Shown piece after piece: positions 26,009 to 35,691 of a DNA stretch of 64,000 nt. Origin of the DNA: Alphaproteobacteria bacterium. Its GTDB lineage: Bacteria > Pseudomonadota > Alphaproteobacteria > UBA6615. The stretch covers positions 732,032-796,031 of the forward strand of contig JBDXCV010000009.1 in assembly GCA_039980135.1 (NCBI GenBank). Direction: 5' to 3'. Within the stretch, counting starts at the first letter, position 1. The number at the start of each line of letters is the position of its first letter. The notes below the pieces were generated by a model, which worked only from the letters and a program-made list of their open reading frames with translations, had not been told where the DNA came from and ran no database searches. The translations under genes were made by a program, and so were the position numbers.

Positions 26009-26533
26009 ATGGCGCATGACGTTCGTATCGCGATTTCCTGTCCCGACCGCACCGGCCTGCTTTCGGCGCTGACCGGACGGCTGTTCGATCTGGGCGCCGA
26101 TATGGGCGACGCCAGTTTTGCCGTGTTGGGCGCGGCCGCCGAGTTTGCCGCCGTCGCCCGCCTGCCGGACGGGATCGAAGCCGGCAACGTCCGCGACGCG
26201 CTGACCGCGCTGCCCGAACTCGACGGCGCCGAAATCTCCGTCAGCGCCTTCGCACTCGGCGTTACCCACGGGGAAAGCGCCCATGTGACCCATCGGGTCG
26301 AGGTGCGCGGTACCGACCGGCCGGGCCTGGTCGCCCGCCTGACGGAAGCCTTCGCGGACTACGGCGCGAATATCGTGCGGATGGACTGCGAACGCATATC
26401 GGGCGGCCGCGCCGAGGATTACGTGATTCGCATCGAAGCCTGGATTCCCGACGACCGCGCCGAGACCTGCCTGGCCGCCGTGGACAACACCGCGCAGTCG
26501 CTCGGCCTGTCGGCCACCGCCGAGAAGGTCTAG
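26009..26533 (+). CDS. GcvR-like protein with two ACT domains
   Basis: A 174-residue protein made of two ACT domains, each starting with a DRTGLLSAL or DRPGLVARL phrase (residues about 12-20 and 101-109). This layout matches the glycine cleavage repressor-like family, where ACT domains bind amino acids and modulate a partner regulator. No DNA-binding domain is present, as is usual for the group. It begins 27 bases after hisN on the same strand. Confidence 0.82.
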   Translation: MAHDVRIAISCPDRTGLLSALTGRLFDLGADMGDASFAVLGAAAEFAAVARLPDGIEAGNVRDALTALPELDGAEISVSAFALGVTHGESAHVTHRVEVRGTDRPGLVARLTEAFADYGANIVRMDCERISGGRAEDYVIRIEAWIPDDRAETCLAAVDNTAQSLGLSATAEKV

Positions 26534-26704
26534 CGCGCGGACCGAAACGGCGAATTCTTCAAACAAAATGACCAATCCGGGCCGGAATTACGGCACCGGC
26601 GCGGCGACCACTAACTTCCGCGTGAAAAAACGTGGGTTTGCCTTGATTGCCGACCCCTTCTGCCCCCACTTAGGTGGGAACATATTCAAGGGTCTGGAGG
26701 GGTC

Positions 26705-28576
26705 ATGCTCCGCAATCATTTCATCGCGGCCGTCGCCGGTATCGGTCTCGCCGCAACGGCGCTCACCAGCGCACACGCGCTCGAAGGCACCAACGGTCCG
26801 GCCCACGCCCTGGCCATGCACGGCAAGCCCAAATTCGGCCCCGACTTCACCCATTTCGACTATGCCAATCCGGACGCCCCCAAGGGCGGATCGCGGGTCT
26901 CCGATGCAACCGGCACATTCGACAGCCTCAACCCCTTTATCCTGCAAGGCACCCCAGCGGGCGTCAGTCTGATCTATGACACACTGATGGTGCAGTCCGT
27001 CGATGAGGCGTTCACGCTCTATTGCCTGTTGTGCGAAACGGTCGAGACACCGGACGACCGCTCCTGGGTCGAGTTCACCCTGCGCGAGGATGCACGCTGG
27101 CACGACGGTGTGCCGGTCAGCGTCGACGACGTGATTTTCTCGTTCCATGCATTGCGTGATCAGGGCCGGCCCTTTTATCGCTTCTACTATGGCAGCGTCG
27201 CCGACGTGGCCCAGACGGGACCGCGCAAGGTGCGGTTCACGTTCGGCGGCGATTTGAACCCCGAGTTGCCGCTGATCATCGGCGACCTGACGATTCTCCC
27301 GAAACATTACTGGGAGACGCGCGACTTTTCGAAAACCACTCTCGAACCGCCTCTCGGCAGCGGCGCCTACCGGATTGCCGACGTCAAACCCGGGCGTTCG
27401 CTTACCTTCGAGCGGGTGCCCGATTACTGGGCAGCCGATCACCCGACCCAGGTGGGATTCAACAATATCGACAGCATCCGGATCGACTATTTCCGTGACC
27501 GCGGCATCGCGCGTGAGGCCTTCAAGGGCGGCAACACGGATATCTGGATCGAGAATTCCGCCAAGGAATGGGCAACGGCGTTCGACGTGCCCGCAGTCCG
27601 CGACGGCCGGATCATCAAGGAGGAGTTTGCCCATGACCGCCCGGCCGGCATGCAGGGTTTCGTCTTCAACATCCGCAAACCGATATTCAAAGACAGCCGC
27701 GTTCGTCAGGCCCTGACCCTGGCCTGGGATTTCGAGTGGTACAACAAGAACCTCGCCTATAACGCCTACGCCCGGACCGACAGCTATTTCGACAATTCCG
27801 AACTCGGCAGCCGGGGGCTGCTTTCAGATGCCGACGCAGAAGAACGCGAGATTCTGGAGCGCTTCCGCGGCCAGCTTCCCGATGCGCTCTACACGCAGGT
27901 CTATACGACGCCGACGACCGACGGATCGGGTGCGCGCGGCATCAGGAATAATCTTCGCGCAGCCCGCAAGCTGCTCGAGGATGCCGGCTGGGTCATCCGC
28001 GACGGCATCCTCGTGAACGCCCAGACCGGCACGCCGTTCAGCTTCGAAATCCTGCTGGTGCAGCCGACCTTCGAGCGGATGGCCCTGCCCTTCGCCCGAA
28101 ATCTCGAACGTCTCGGTATCGCGGCAAAAGTCCGGGTCGTGGACAGCGCCCAGTACCAGAACCGGACCGACGCGCGCGACTACGACATGATTATCGGGTC
28201 GTGGGGCCAGTCCCTGTCACCCGGCAACGAGCAGCGGGACTTCTGGAGCACCAGGGCCGCCGAAGCCGCCGGATCGCGCAACCTGATCGGTATCGAGGAT
28301 CCGGTGATCGACGAACTGATCGAACTGGTGATCTCAGCACCCTCGCACGCGAGCCTGGTTCAACGAACCCGTGCCCTCGACCGCGCATTGCTGTGGGGCA
28401 ACTATGTGATCCCCCACTTCCACCTGCCCGTCGATCGAATCGCCTTCTGGGACAAGTTCGGCCGGCCCGAGAAAATTCCGATGCTGGGTGAGGCCACCAA
28501 CATCTCCGCCTGGTGGGTCGATCCCGCCAGGGAGGCCGCCTTGGGAACCGGCAGGCGTTCGCCGGACGGCCAGTAG
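26705..28576 (+). CDS. yejA: Peptide ABC transporter substrate-binding protein (YejA-like)
   Basis: Periplasmic binding protein of the family 5 type, 623 residues, with a Sec signal peptide (about residues 1-25, cleavage after AHA). Conserved phrases include DANPDAPKGG-like YANPDAPKGG, FTLREDARWHDG and LGSGAYRI. YejA homologues bind oligopeptides and, in Enterobacteria, microcin C. A GGAGGGGTC ribosome site precedes the ATG. It heads a complete yejABEF operon followed by a dehydrogenase gene. Confidence 0.93.
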   Translation: MLRNHFIAAVAGIGLAATALTSAHALEGTNGPAHALAMHGKPKFGPDFTHFDYANPDAPKGGSRVSDATGTFDSLNPFILQGTPAGVSLIYDTLMVQSVDEAFTLYCLLCETVETPDDRSWVEFTLREDARWHDGVPVSVDDVIFSFHALRDQGRPFYRFYYGSVADVAQTGPRKVRFTFGGDLNPELPLIIGDLTILPKHYWETRDFSKTTLEPPLGSGAYRIADVKPGRSLTFERVPDYWAADHPTQVGFNNIDSIRIDYFRDRGIAREAFKGGNTDIWIENSAKEWATAFDVPAVRDGRIIKEEFAHDRPAGMQGFVFNIRKPIFKDSRVRQALTLAWDFEWYNKNLAYNAYARTDSYFDNSELGSRGLLSDADAEEREILERFRGQLPDALYTQVYTTPTTDGSGARGIRNNLRAARKLLEDAGWVIRDGILVNAQTGTPFSFEILLVQPTFERMALPFARNLERLGIAAKVRVVDSAQYQNRTDARDYDMIIGSWGQSLSPGNEQRDFWSTRAAEAAGSRNLIGIEDPVIDELIELVISAPSHASLVQRTRALDRALLWGNYVIPHFHLPVDRIAFWDKFGRPEKIPMLGEATNISAWWVDPAREAALGTGRRSPDGQ

Positions 28577-28608
28577 CGCCGATTCACGCGCGTCGCTAGG
28601 TTACCCCG

Positions 28609-29727
28609 ATGCTCGCCTACATCATCCGCCGACTGTTGCTGATCATCCCGACCCTGTTCGGGATCATGCTCATCAACTTCGCCATCATCCAGACCGCGCC
28701 CGGCGGCCCGGTCGAACAGATCATCGCGCAGATTCAGGGCAACGCCGTCGACGCCACGTCGCGGGTGAGCGGCGGCGGCTCCGACCTCAACCAGGACAGT
28801 CTCGGGGAGCAGCAGCGCCTCGATCAGGGCGGCGGCTTCGAATCCAAATATCGCGGCGCGCGTGGCCTACCGCCCGAATTGATCGCCGAAATCGAGGCGA
28901 TGGTCGGCTTCGACAAGCCGATCCATGAACGTTTCCTCACGATGATGGAGAACTACGCCACCTTCAATTTCGGCAACAGCTTCTTCCAGGAGCGTAGCGT
29001 CATCGACCTTGTGCTCGACAAGATGCCTGTGTCGATCAGCCTCGGGCTCTGGACCACGTTGCTCACCTATCTGATCTCGATCCCGCTGGGCATTCGAAAG
29101 GCGGTCCATGACGGCAGCCGGTTCGATATCTGGACCAGCGGCGTGATCATTTTCGGCAACGCAGTGCCGTCATTCCTGTTCGCGGTTCTCCTGATCGTTT
29201 TATTCGCCGGCGGCAGCTTCGTGGACTGGTTTCCCTTGCGCGGGCTCGTGTCCGACAACTGGTCCGAGCTCAGCCTGCTCGGCAAAATCGGTGACTATTT
29301 CTGGCACCTGACCCTGCCGCTGCTGGCCCTGACGATCGGGGCCTTCGCCGGCCTGACGATGCTGACCAAGAACTCGTTTCTGGATCAGATCAATCAGCAA
29401 TATGTCGTCACCGCCCGGGCGAAGGGCCTGACCGAGAAGCGCGTGCTTTACGGGCACGTCTTCCGGAACGGCATGCTGATCGTGATCGCCGGTTTTCCGT
29501 CCGCATTCATCGGCATTCTGTTCACCGGTTCGTTGCTCATCGAGGTGATCTTCTCCCTCGACGGGCTGGGGCTGCTCGGGTTCGAGGCGGCGCTGAACCG
29601 CGACTTCCCGGTCCTGTTCGGGACCCTGTTCTTCTTCTCCCTGCTCGGGCTGGTGATGAACCTGATCGGCGATCTCGCCTATGTGGCTGTGGACCCCCGC
29701 ATCGATTTCGAAAGCCGCGAGGTTTGA
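28609..29727 (+). CDS. yejB: Peptide ABC transporter permease (YejB-like)
   Basis: Inner-membrane permease of 372 residues with an N-terminal helix [20 protein letters not shown] (shown in part), a long periplasmic loop, and a cluster of membrane segments in the second half. The EAA loop with [20 protein letters not shown] contacts the ATPase. The periplasmic insertion with [17 protein letters not shown] is typical of YejB. Lies 32 bases after yejA and one base before yejE. Confidence 0.94.
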   Translation: MLAYIIRRLLLIIPTLFGIMLINFAIIQTAPGGPVEQIIAQIQGNAVDATSRVSGGGSDLNQDSLGEQQRLDQGGGFESKYRGARGLPPELIAEIEAMVGFDKPIHERFLTMMENYATFNFGNSFFQERSVIDLVLDKMPVSISLGLWTTLLTYLISIPLGIRKAVHDGSRFDIWTSGVIIFGNAVPSFLFAVLLIVLFAGGSFVDWFPLRGLVSDNWSELSLLGKIGDYFWHLTLPLLALTIGAFAGLTMLTKNSFLDQINQQYVVTARAKGLTEKRVLYGHVFRNGMLIVIAGFPSAFIGILFTGSLLIEVIFSLDGLGLLGFEAALNRDFPVLFGTLFFFSLLGLVMNLIGDLAYVAVDPRIDFESREV

Positions 29728-29728
29728 G

Positions 29729-30823
29729 ATGACGGTCGCGGACGACACCCGGTACGACCCTGCCGAACGCCGCCGCCTGCTGGGCGTGGCAATCACGCCG
29801 ATGACAGCGCGAAGGCTGGTCAATTTTCGTGCCAACAAGCGCGGCTATTGGTCCATGTGGATTTTCCTTGTGCTGTTCCTATTCACCCTGTTTGCCGAGT
29901 TCATCGCCAACGACAAACCCCTGCTGGTACGTTTCGACGGCGACTTCTACACGCCCGTCTTCAACAGCTATCCCGAAACCGTTTTCGGCGGCGACTTCGA
30001 GACCGAGGCGGATTACGCCGACCCCTTCGTCGTCGAGCTGATTGAGGAAAAGGGCTGGCTGGTGATGCCGCTCATTCCCTACAGCTTCGACACGCCGGTA
30101 ACGGACCTTACCGTGCCCGCGCCCTCGCCGCCGTCCCTGCAGAACTGGCTCGGCACCGACGATCAGGCCCGCGACGTCACGGCGCGACTGATCTACGGGT
30201 TCCGGATATCGGTGCTGTTCGGTTTCACCCTCACAGTCTTCGCCAGCGTGATCGGTGTCGCGGCCGGGGCCGTGCAGGGCTACTTCGGCGGCTGGACAGA
30301 TCTTCTGTTCCAGCGCTTCATCGAAATCTGGTCGTCCCTGCCGACCCTGTTCCTGCTGATCATCCTCGCCTCCGTCGTCGAGCCCACCTTCTGGTGGCTG
30401 CTGGGCCTGATGCTGTTGTTCAGCTGGATGTCGCTTGTCGGCGTCGTACGCGCTGAATTCCTGCGCGCGCGCAACTTCGACTATGTGCGCGCGGCACGTG
30501 CGCTGGGGATGGGCAACAGGCTGATCATGTTCCGCCATGTGTTGCCGAACGCGATGGTCGCGACCCTGACTTTCCTGCCTTTCATCACGGCCGGCTCCAT
30601 CACGGTCCTCACCTCCCTCGATTTCCTCGGCTTCGGCCTGCCCCCCGGGTCACCGTCGCTGGGCGAGATGCTGAAACAGGGCAAGGACAACTTCTTTGCC
30701 CCCTGGCTGGGCTTTACGTCCTTCTTCGCAATCGCGATCATGCTGAGCCTGATGATCTTCATCGGCGAGGCGGTGCGTGATGCCTTCGACCCGCGCAAGC
30801 AGATTACCGGAGACCATGGATGA
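29729..30823 (+). CDS. yejE: Peptide ABC transporter permease (YejE-like)
   Basis: Second inner-membrane permease, 364 residues. It carries the YejE N-terminal region (RRLVNFRANKRGYWSMWIF), a first membrane helix near residue 40, a periplasmic domain with the LGTDDQARDVTARLIYG phrase, and the EAA loop VRAARALGMGNRLIMFRHVLPN. Start chosen at the ATG at 29729, one base after the yejB stop. Its stop overlaps the yejF ATG as ATGA. Confidence 0.94.
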   Translation: MTVADDTRYDPAERRRLLGVAITPMTARRLVNFRANKRGYWSMWIFLVLFLFTLFAEFIANDKPLLVRFDGDFYTPVFNSYPETVFGGDFETEADYADPFVVELIEEKGWLVMPLIPYSFDTPVTDLTVPAPSPPSLQNWLGTDDQARDVTARLIYGFRISVLFGFTLTVFASVIGVAAGAVQGYFGGWTDLLFQRFIEIWSSLPTLFLLIILASVVEPTFWWLLGLMLLFSWMSLVGVVRAEFLRARNFDYVRAARALGMGNRLIMFRHVLPNAMVATLTFLPFITAGSITVLTSLDFLGFGLPPGSPSLGEMLKQGKDNFFAPWLGFTSFFAIAIMLSLMIFIGEAVRDAFDPRKQITGDHG

Positions 30824-32469
30824 TGGCCGATCCATCACGCTCGAAACCCCTGCTTTCGATCAAGGACCTGTCCGTCGACTTCGCGACCCCCAGCGGGCTG
30901 GTGCACGCGGTGCGGAACGTCTCTTTTGACATCGCCCCCGGCGAGACCCTGGCCCTGGTCGGCGAGTCCGGCTCGGGGAAATCCGTCAGCGCGCTGTCCG
31001 TTCTGCAGCTCCTGCCCTACCCGACCGCGCGCCATCCGAACGGCTCGATCCGGTTCGAGGGACAGGAGCTTCTCGGCGCCGAGGAGGCAACGCTCCGCGC
31101 CATCCGCGGTAACGACGTCGCGATGATCTTTCAGGAGCCGATGACGTCGCTCAACCCGCTGCACACGATCGATAAGCAGATCAACGAGGTCCTGTTTGTC
31201 CACAAGGGGCTGGCACGCCAGGCTGCGCGCGCGCGGACGCTCGAACTGCTGAAGCTCGTTGGCCTGAACAACGCCGAGCAACGCCTCAACGCCTATCCAC
31301 ACGAGCTCTCGGGCGGCCAAAGACAACGCGTGATGATCGCCATGGCGCTCGCCAACGAACCCAAGCTGCTGATCGCCGACGAGCCGACCACCGCTCTCGA
31401 TGTCACGATCCAGGCGCAGATCCTCGAATTGCTCGACGACCTGAAGGCCAAATTCAAGATGTCGATCCTGTTCATCACCCATGACCTGGGGATCGTGCGA
31501 AAGATGGCGGACCGGGTCGCCGTCATGCAACAGGGCGAGATCGTCGAGTTGCGTGAAACCGAGGCGCTGTTTGCCGCGCCGTCCCACAGCTACACGCAGC
31601 AATTGCTCGACGCCGAGCCCTCCGGGGCCGCGCTGGAGCCGGTGCGCGACGCGCCGAAGGTTGTCCGGGCCGACGACCTCAAGGTTCATTTTCCGATCAA
31701 GGCGGGCCTGATGCGCCGCATCGTGGACCATGTCCGCGCCGTGGACGGAATCACCCTGGAGGTGCGCGAAGGCCAGACCGTCGGGGTCGTGGGCGAATCC
31801 GGTTCCGGCAAGACCACACTCGGCCTGGCCCTGCTGCGGTTGATTTCCTCGGATGGCCCGATCGAATTCGAGGGCAACGCCATCGAGGGCCTGCGAACCA
31901 AGCAACTACGCCCGTTGCGCCGGGAGATGCAGATCGTGTTTCAGGACCCCTACGGTTCCTTGTCGCCGCGCATGTCCATCGCGCAGATCATCGCCGAGGG
32001 CCTCAAGGTCCATAACATCGGCGACACGGCCGCCGCGCGCGACGCGATGATCGTCCAGGTGATGGAGGAAGTCGGCCTCGACCCCGACTCCCGGCACCGC
32101 TATCCCCATGAATTCTCGGGCGGTCAGCGGCAACGGGTGGCAATCGCCAGGGCGCTGGTGTTGAAACCCAAATTCATCGTGCTGGACGAGCCGACCTCGG
32201 CGCTCGATCGTTCGGTACAGGCCCAGATCATCGATCTCTTGCGTGGCCTGCAGGAGAAATACAAGCTCGCCTATCTGTTCATCAGCCACGACCTGAAGGT
32301 CGTGCGGGCAATCTCCAACCATGTGATCGTCATGCAGAACGGCAAGGTCGTCGAGCAGGGTCCCGCGACGGAGATATTCGATAGCCCCCGCGAGGACTAT
32401 ACCAAGGCGCTGATGGCCGCCGCCTTCGATCTTGCCGCGGTCGGCGCCGGCGACACGGTATCGACCTGA
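30820..32469 (+). CDS. yejF: Dual-ATPase peptide ABC transporter subunit (YejF-like)
   Basis: Cytoplasmic ATP-hydrolysing subunit with two fused nucleotide-binding domains, 549 residues. Domain 1 has Walker A GESGSGKS (about residue 48), signature LSGGQRQRV and Walker B LLIADEPTTAL. Domain 2 has GESGSGKTT (about 327), FSGGQRQRV and FIVLDEPTSAL. Both sites look complete. Overlaps yejE by four bases, completing the importer. Confidence 0.95.
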   Translation: MMADPSRSKPLLSIKDLSVDFATPSGLVHAVRNVSFDIAPGETLALVGESGSGKSVSALSVLQLLPYPTARHPNGSIRFEGQELLGAEEATLRAIRGNDVAMIFQEPMTSLNPLHTIDKQINEVLFVHKGLARQAARARTLELLKLVGLNNAEQRLNAYPHELSGGQRQRVMIAMALANEPKLLIADEPTTALDVTIQAQILELLDDLKAKFKMSILFITHDLGIVRKMADRVAVMQQGEIVELRETEALFAAPSHSYTQQLLDAEPSGAALEPVRDAPKVVRADDLKVHFPIKAGLMRRIVDHVRAVDGITLEVREGQTVGVVGESGSGKTTLGLALLRLISSDGPIEFEGNAIEGLRTKQLRPLRREMQIVFQDPYGSLSPRMSIAQIIAEGLKVHNIGDTAAARDAMIVQVMEEVGLDPDSRHRYPHEFSGGQRQRVAIARALVLKPKFIVLDEPTSALDRSVQAQIIDLLRGLQEKYKLAYLFISHDLKVVRAISNHVIVMQNGKVVEQGPATEIFDSPREDYTKALMAAAFDLAAVGAGDTVST

Positions 32470-32486
32470 GTCACGGTTGATTGCCC

Positions 32487-33422
32487 ATGGCCGTCCTGAT
32501 CATCGCTTCCCATGACCGCCCCGATTGGTGGGCCCGTGAACTCCAGCAGCGCGAGCCCGACCTCGACGTGCGGATCTGGCCCGATGTCGGTGATCCGGCC
32601 GAGATTACCTACGTGCTCGCCTGGAAACCGCCCGCCGGCGTACTGGCCAGCCTGCCCAACCTCGCCATCGTCTTCTCGCTCGGCGCCGGGGTGGATCATC
32701 TGTTCGCCGACCCGGATTTCCCCACACGCGTCGCTGTCGTGCGCGTGGTCGACCCCTATCTGACGGCGGGCATCCGCGAGTATGTGCTGCTTCATACGCT
32801 GCGCTATCACAGAAATCAGCCCGCGCTCGACCAGCAGCAGCGCGACCATGTCTGGGACGATCGCGCGCGTGAACTGCGCCAGGCCGACGAGCAGGGTGTC
32901 GGCATTCTCGGGCTCGGCGAACTGGGCCGGGCCTGCGCCGAAATGCTTGCGGGCCTCAACTTCGATGTCGCCGGCTGGAGCCGGACGCCAAAGGATATCC
33001 CGGGGGTCACCTGCTTCGACGGGCGGGGCGGCCTCGACGCATTGCTCGGCCGCTCACGCATCCTCATCTGCCTGCTCCCGCTCACACCCGAGACAGAAGG
33101 CACCCTCTGCGCGAACCTGTTCTCGAAGCTGCCCAAGGGCGCTTACCTGATCAACGCGGCGCGCGGCGGGCATCTGGTCGAGGAAGATCTGATTCCCGCG
33201 CTGGAAGACGGACGTCTCGCACACGCCACGCTCGACGTCTTTCGCCAGGAACCTTTGCCCGGCGATCATCCTTTCTGGGATCACTCCCAGATCACGGTCA
33301 CGCCCCACAATGCGGCCATCACCGACCCGCGCAGCGTCGTCACCCAGATCTTCGACGATATCGGCCGGCACGGGCGAGGCGAGGCGCTGTCCAACCCGGT
33401 GGATACGGCGCTCGGCTACTAA
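32487..33422 (+). CDS. Glyoxylate/hydroxypyruvate reductase A-like D-2-hydroxyacid dehydrogenase
   Basis: NAD(P)H-dependent reductase of 2-oxoacids, 311 residues. The Rossmann motif is GVGILGLGELGRA, the substrate phrase is SLGAGVDHL, and the catalytic triad residues appear in NAARGGHLVEED (Arg), LDVFRQEPLP (Glu) and TPHNAA (His). This arrangement and length match the GhrA group. Start taken as ATG at 32487, 17 bases after yejF; a TTG at 32481 is possible. It may be read through from the yej operon; a link in function is not evident. Confidence 0.9.
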   Translation: MAVLIIASHDRPDWWARELQQREPDLDVRIWPDVGDPAEITYVLAWKPPAGVLASLPNLAIVFSLGAGVDHLFADPDFPTRVAVVRVVDPYLTAGIREYVLLHTLRYHRNQPALDQQQRDHVWDDRARELRQADEQGVGILGLGELGRACAEMLAGLNFDVAGWSRTPKDIPGVTCFDGRGGLDALLGRSRILICLLPLTPETEGTLCANLFSKLPKGAYLINAARGGHLVEEDLIPALEDGRLAHATLDVFRQEPLPGDHPFWDHSQITVTPHNAAITDPRSVVTQIFDDIGRHGRGEALSNPVDTALGY

Positions 33423-33433
33423 CGCGTACGCAC

Positions 33434-34054
33434 CTACGCCATCTCGATCAGGCACCATTTCCGGAATGCCGGACGCGCCGACAGCGCCTCGTACCAACGC
33501 CGCAGGTTGGGCAGGTCAGGCCGCTCGATGTCGAGGCTGAAAAACCGGTGGGCGATGGGCCCGAGCGGGATATCCGCCAGCGTGAATTCATCGCCGGCAA
33601 CATGCGCGGTCTTGCCAAGCTGCCCGTCAAGAATGGTCATGCCGCGCGCCCAGGCCTGGCGGGAGGCCTCGATCTTCGCATTGTCCCGGTCTTCGGGCTT
33701 CGTGCGCACCAATCCCACCAGCACGGTGCCCTGATGCGGCGCCACGACCGACAGCTCCCAGTCCATCCAGCGCTCGACCAGATTCCGCGCCTCAAACTCC
33801 GACGGATAAAGCGGGCTTTTATGCTTGCGAGCGAGATAGCGGATCACGCTGTTCGATTCCCACATCACGAAGTCATCGTCGATGACGGTCGGCACCTTGC
33901 CGTTCGGGTTCAATGCCAGATATTCCGGCGTGTCATTCTGGCCGAACGCACCGCCGATATCATTGTCATGATCATAGGCAAGCCCGGCTTCGTCACAGAA
34001 CCACAGCACCTTCTGGACATTCGTGGACGTCGCGCGCCCGAGAATTTTCAACAT
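33434..34054 (-). CDS. Glutathione S-transferase family protein
   Basis: A 206-residue enzyme with an N-terminal thioredoxin-like domain (MLKILGRATSTNVQKVLWFC), the cis-Pro loop GKVPTVIDD with the glutathione-binding phrase WESNSVIRYLA, and a helical C-terminal domain with the folding motif FTLADIPLG. Convergent with the reductase gene, 11 bases away. The substrate is unknown; it is one of three GST genes in this window. Confidence 0.92.
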   Translation of the reverse strand: MLKILGRATSTNVQKVLWFCDEAGLAYDHDNDIGGAFGQNDTPEYLALNPNGKVPTVIDDDFVMWESNSVIRYLARKHKSPLYPSEFEARNLVERWMDWELSVVAPHQGTVLVGLVRTKPEDRDNAKIEASRQAWARGMTILDGQLGKTAHVAGDEFTLADIPLGPIAHRFFSLDIERPDLPNLRRWYEALSARPAFRKWCLIEMA

Positions 34055-34087
34055 CCCAGATCTCCCTTGGTCGAAAACAGGAGGGTC

Positions 34088-34122
34088 GAAAAACAGAAGG
34101 GCCGCACCAGGTGCGACCCTTC
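34088..34122 (-). terminator. Intrinsic terminator after the LLM oxidoreductase gene
   Basis: Read on the minus strand, GAAGGGTCGCAC and GTGCGGCCCTTC pair in an 11-bp stem with one mismatch and a short loop, followed by a TGTTTTT tract. It lies between the LLM gene and the GST gene on the same strand, so the two are probably separate transcription units. Confidence 0.75.
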
Positions 34123-34153
34123 AGTCTCGCGTTCCCCCGATATGACTCCGGGT

Positions 34154-35464
34154 CTACTCCGCCGCTTCGGCCATATCATGGCCTGCGCGTGCGGTTATCT
34201 CGTCGAGCGCCGGTTTCACCACCTCATTGAACTGGGTCATGTTCTTGATGACCTTGTCCTTCGGCATCTGCGCATAGTGATAGATCAGCGTGATGTATTC
34301 GGCCGGCATCGCTTCCCACTGGGCGACCAGCTGATCGCGGACCGAGTCCGCCGTACCGATGCAGTACAGGCCGGAATCGAGCATTGAGCCAATGACATCG
34401 GCTTCATCGAGCTTCCGGCGGCCCATCGCGGCGTAGAAGTTCTTCCAGATGTCGAAATCATGGGCCATCACCGCATCGACCGCCGCATCGTAACTTTCGG
34501 CGATCTGCAGCCAGCGCACGATGTTCTGGTTCTGGCCCGGCAACCAGTTGAAGCCGTTCGCGGCCGCAGTCTCGGCATACTGTTTGCCGAGCGGTGCAGC
34601 CGTGTTGATGTCGGTGAAATAGGTCGGGATGAAGCCCATGCGCGCGTTGTAGTCGATCGTCTCGGGGCTGCCGCTGCCTGACACGAAGACCGGCGGGTGC
34701 GGGTCCTGATAGGGCGACGGGCAGACACTGACATTCACCACATTGTTGTTCTCGTCGACCTCATCCAGGGCGCCGAGGCGCTGGGTGACACCGACCTGGG
34801 CCAGCTGCCAGTCATCCACACCCGTGTCGCCGGGATACGGTATCTGCCAGGCGCTGCCCTTGTGGTTCATCGAATCCTGGGTCCAGGCCTTGAGCACGAT
34901 CTCGATATTCTCCTCGAACACATCACGGTTGTGCTGGTCGTTCTTGACGTCCTTGTCGGAGATCGTGAAACCGCTCTGGGCGAAGCCGGCGCCGACCGCC
35001 GTCTGGTTGTTCTTGGCGGCCGTCGGCGACTTGGTCGAGGTCGTGCCGTAATGCTGGCCGAACACATTGGTCCAGCGGCTCTGATAGCCGCGCGCGAAAC
35101 CGACGAAGCTGCGGCCCTGGGACAGATGATCGATGATCGCCGTCTCCTCGGCCACGCGGATCGGGTTCTGGATACTCATCACGTAGCCGAGCTGGCCGAC
35201 ACGCACATTCTTCGTGATCGCGGCCCAATACGCGTCCATGATCGCCGGCGCCGGGCCGACCTCATAACCTTCCGACCAGAAGTGATGCTCGATTGTCGCA
35301 ACACCCCAGAAGTTGAGGTTGTCCGCCGCCATGATGACTTCATGCCAGCCCTGAACGGTCTCCTGATAGCGTTCCTTGTTGCGGCCGATCGGGCGCAGCT
35401 TCTCACGTTCTTCTTCACTCTCGGCGTGAATAACGGGATAGGTCTGGAGAATCGGTTTAACCAT
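34154..35464 (-). CDS. LLM-class (luciferase-like) flavin-dependent oxidoreductase
   Basis: Flavin-dependent monooxygenase fold of the bacterial luciferase family, 436 residues. Family features include the FWGVATIEHHFWSEGY strand-loop, the VGQLGYVMSIQNPIRVAEE segment, the GRSFVGFARGYQ phrase and PVFVSGSGSPETI. Long members of the family oxidise diverse substrates, including alkanes, sulfonates and chelators; I cannot tell which here. It is transcribed away from the TPR-sulfotransferase gene across an AT-rich region. Confidence 0.88.
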   Translation of the reverse strand: MVKPILQTYPVIHAESEEEREKLRPIGRNKERYQETVQGWHEVIMAADNLNFWGVATIEHHFWSEGYEVGPAPAIMDAYWAAITKNVRVGQLGYVMSIQNPIRVAEETAIIDHLSQGRSFVGFARGYQSRWTNVFGQHYGTTSTKSPTAAKNNQTAVGAGFAQSGFTISDKDVKNDQHNRDVFEENIEIVLKAWTQDSMNHKGSAWQIPYPGDTGVDDWQLAQVGVTQRLGALDEVDENNNVVNVSVCPSPYQDPHPPVFVSGSGSPETIDYNARMGFIPTYFTDINTAAPLGKQYAETAAANGFNWLPGQNQNIVRWLQIAESYDAAVDAVMAHDFDIWKNFYAAMGRRKLDEADVIGSMLDSGLYCIGTADSVRDQLVAQWEAMPAEYITLIYHYAQMPKDKVIKNMTQFNEVVKPALDEITARAGHDMAEAAE

Positions 35465-35691
35465 CGGGGCCTCCCAGGGCAGCTTTTGTAAACTGTATTA
35501 GAACCCTTTCTAGCGCCTCGCTGATCCAATCACCAATTATGTAAAATAATAATATCCATAAATGAATATTATATATTCAACGCGAACCACAGGCGACAAC
35601 GGCGCATGACAGCACAACGTGCGGTTCGTCATAATCGGTCACGGATCCGAAACGATTAGCACACCTCCCAACGCGAGACAGAATCCAGGTA
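35465..35691. promoter_or_regulatory. AT-rich divergent intergenic region
   Basis: This 227-base gap between two divergent genes contains an unusually AT-rich stretch (about 35538-35580, with AATAATAT and AATATTATATATT) in an otherwise GC-rich window. It must hold the promoters of the LLM gene and the sulfotransferase gene. I see no clear -35/-10 pair and no coding sequence. Confidence 0.45.
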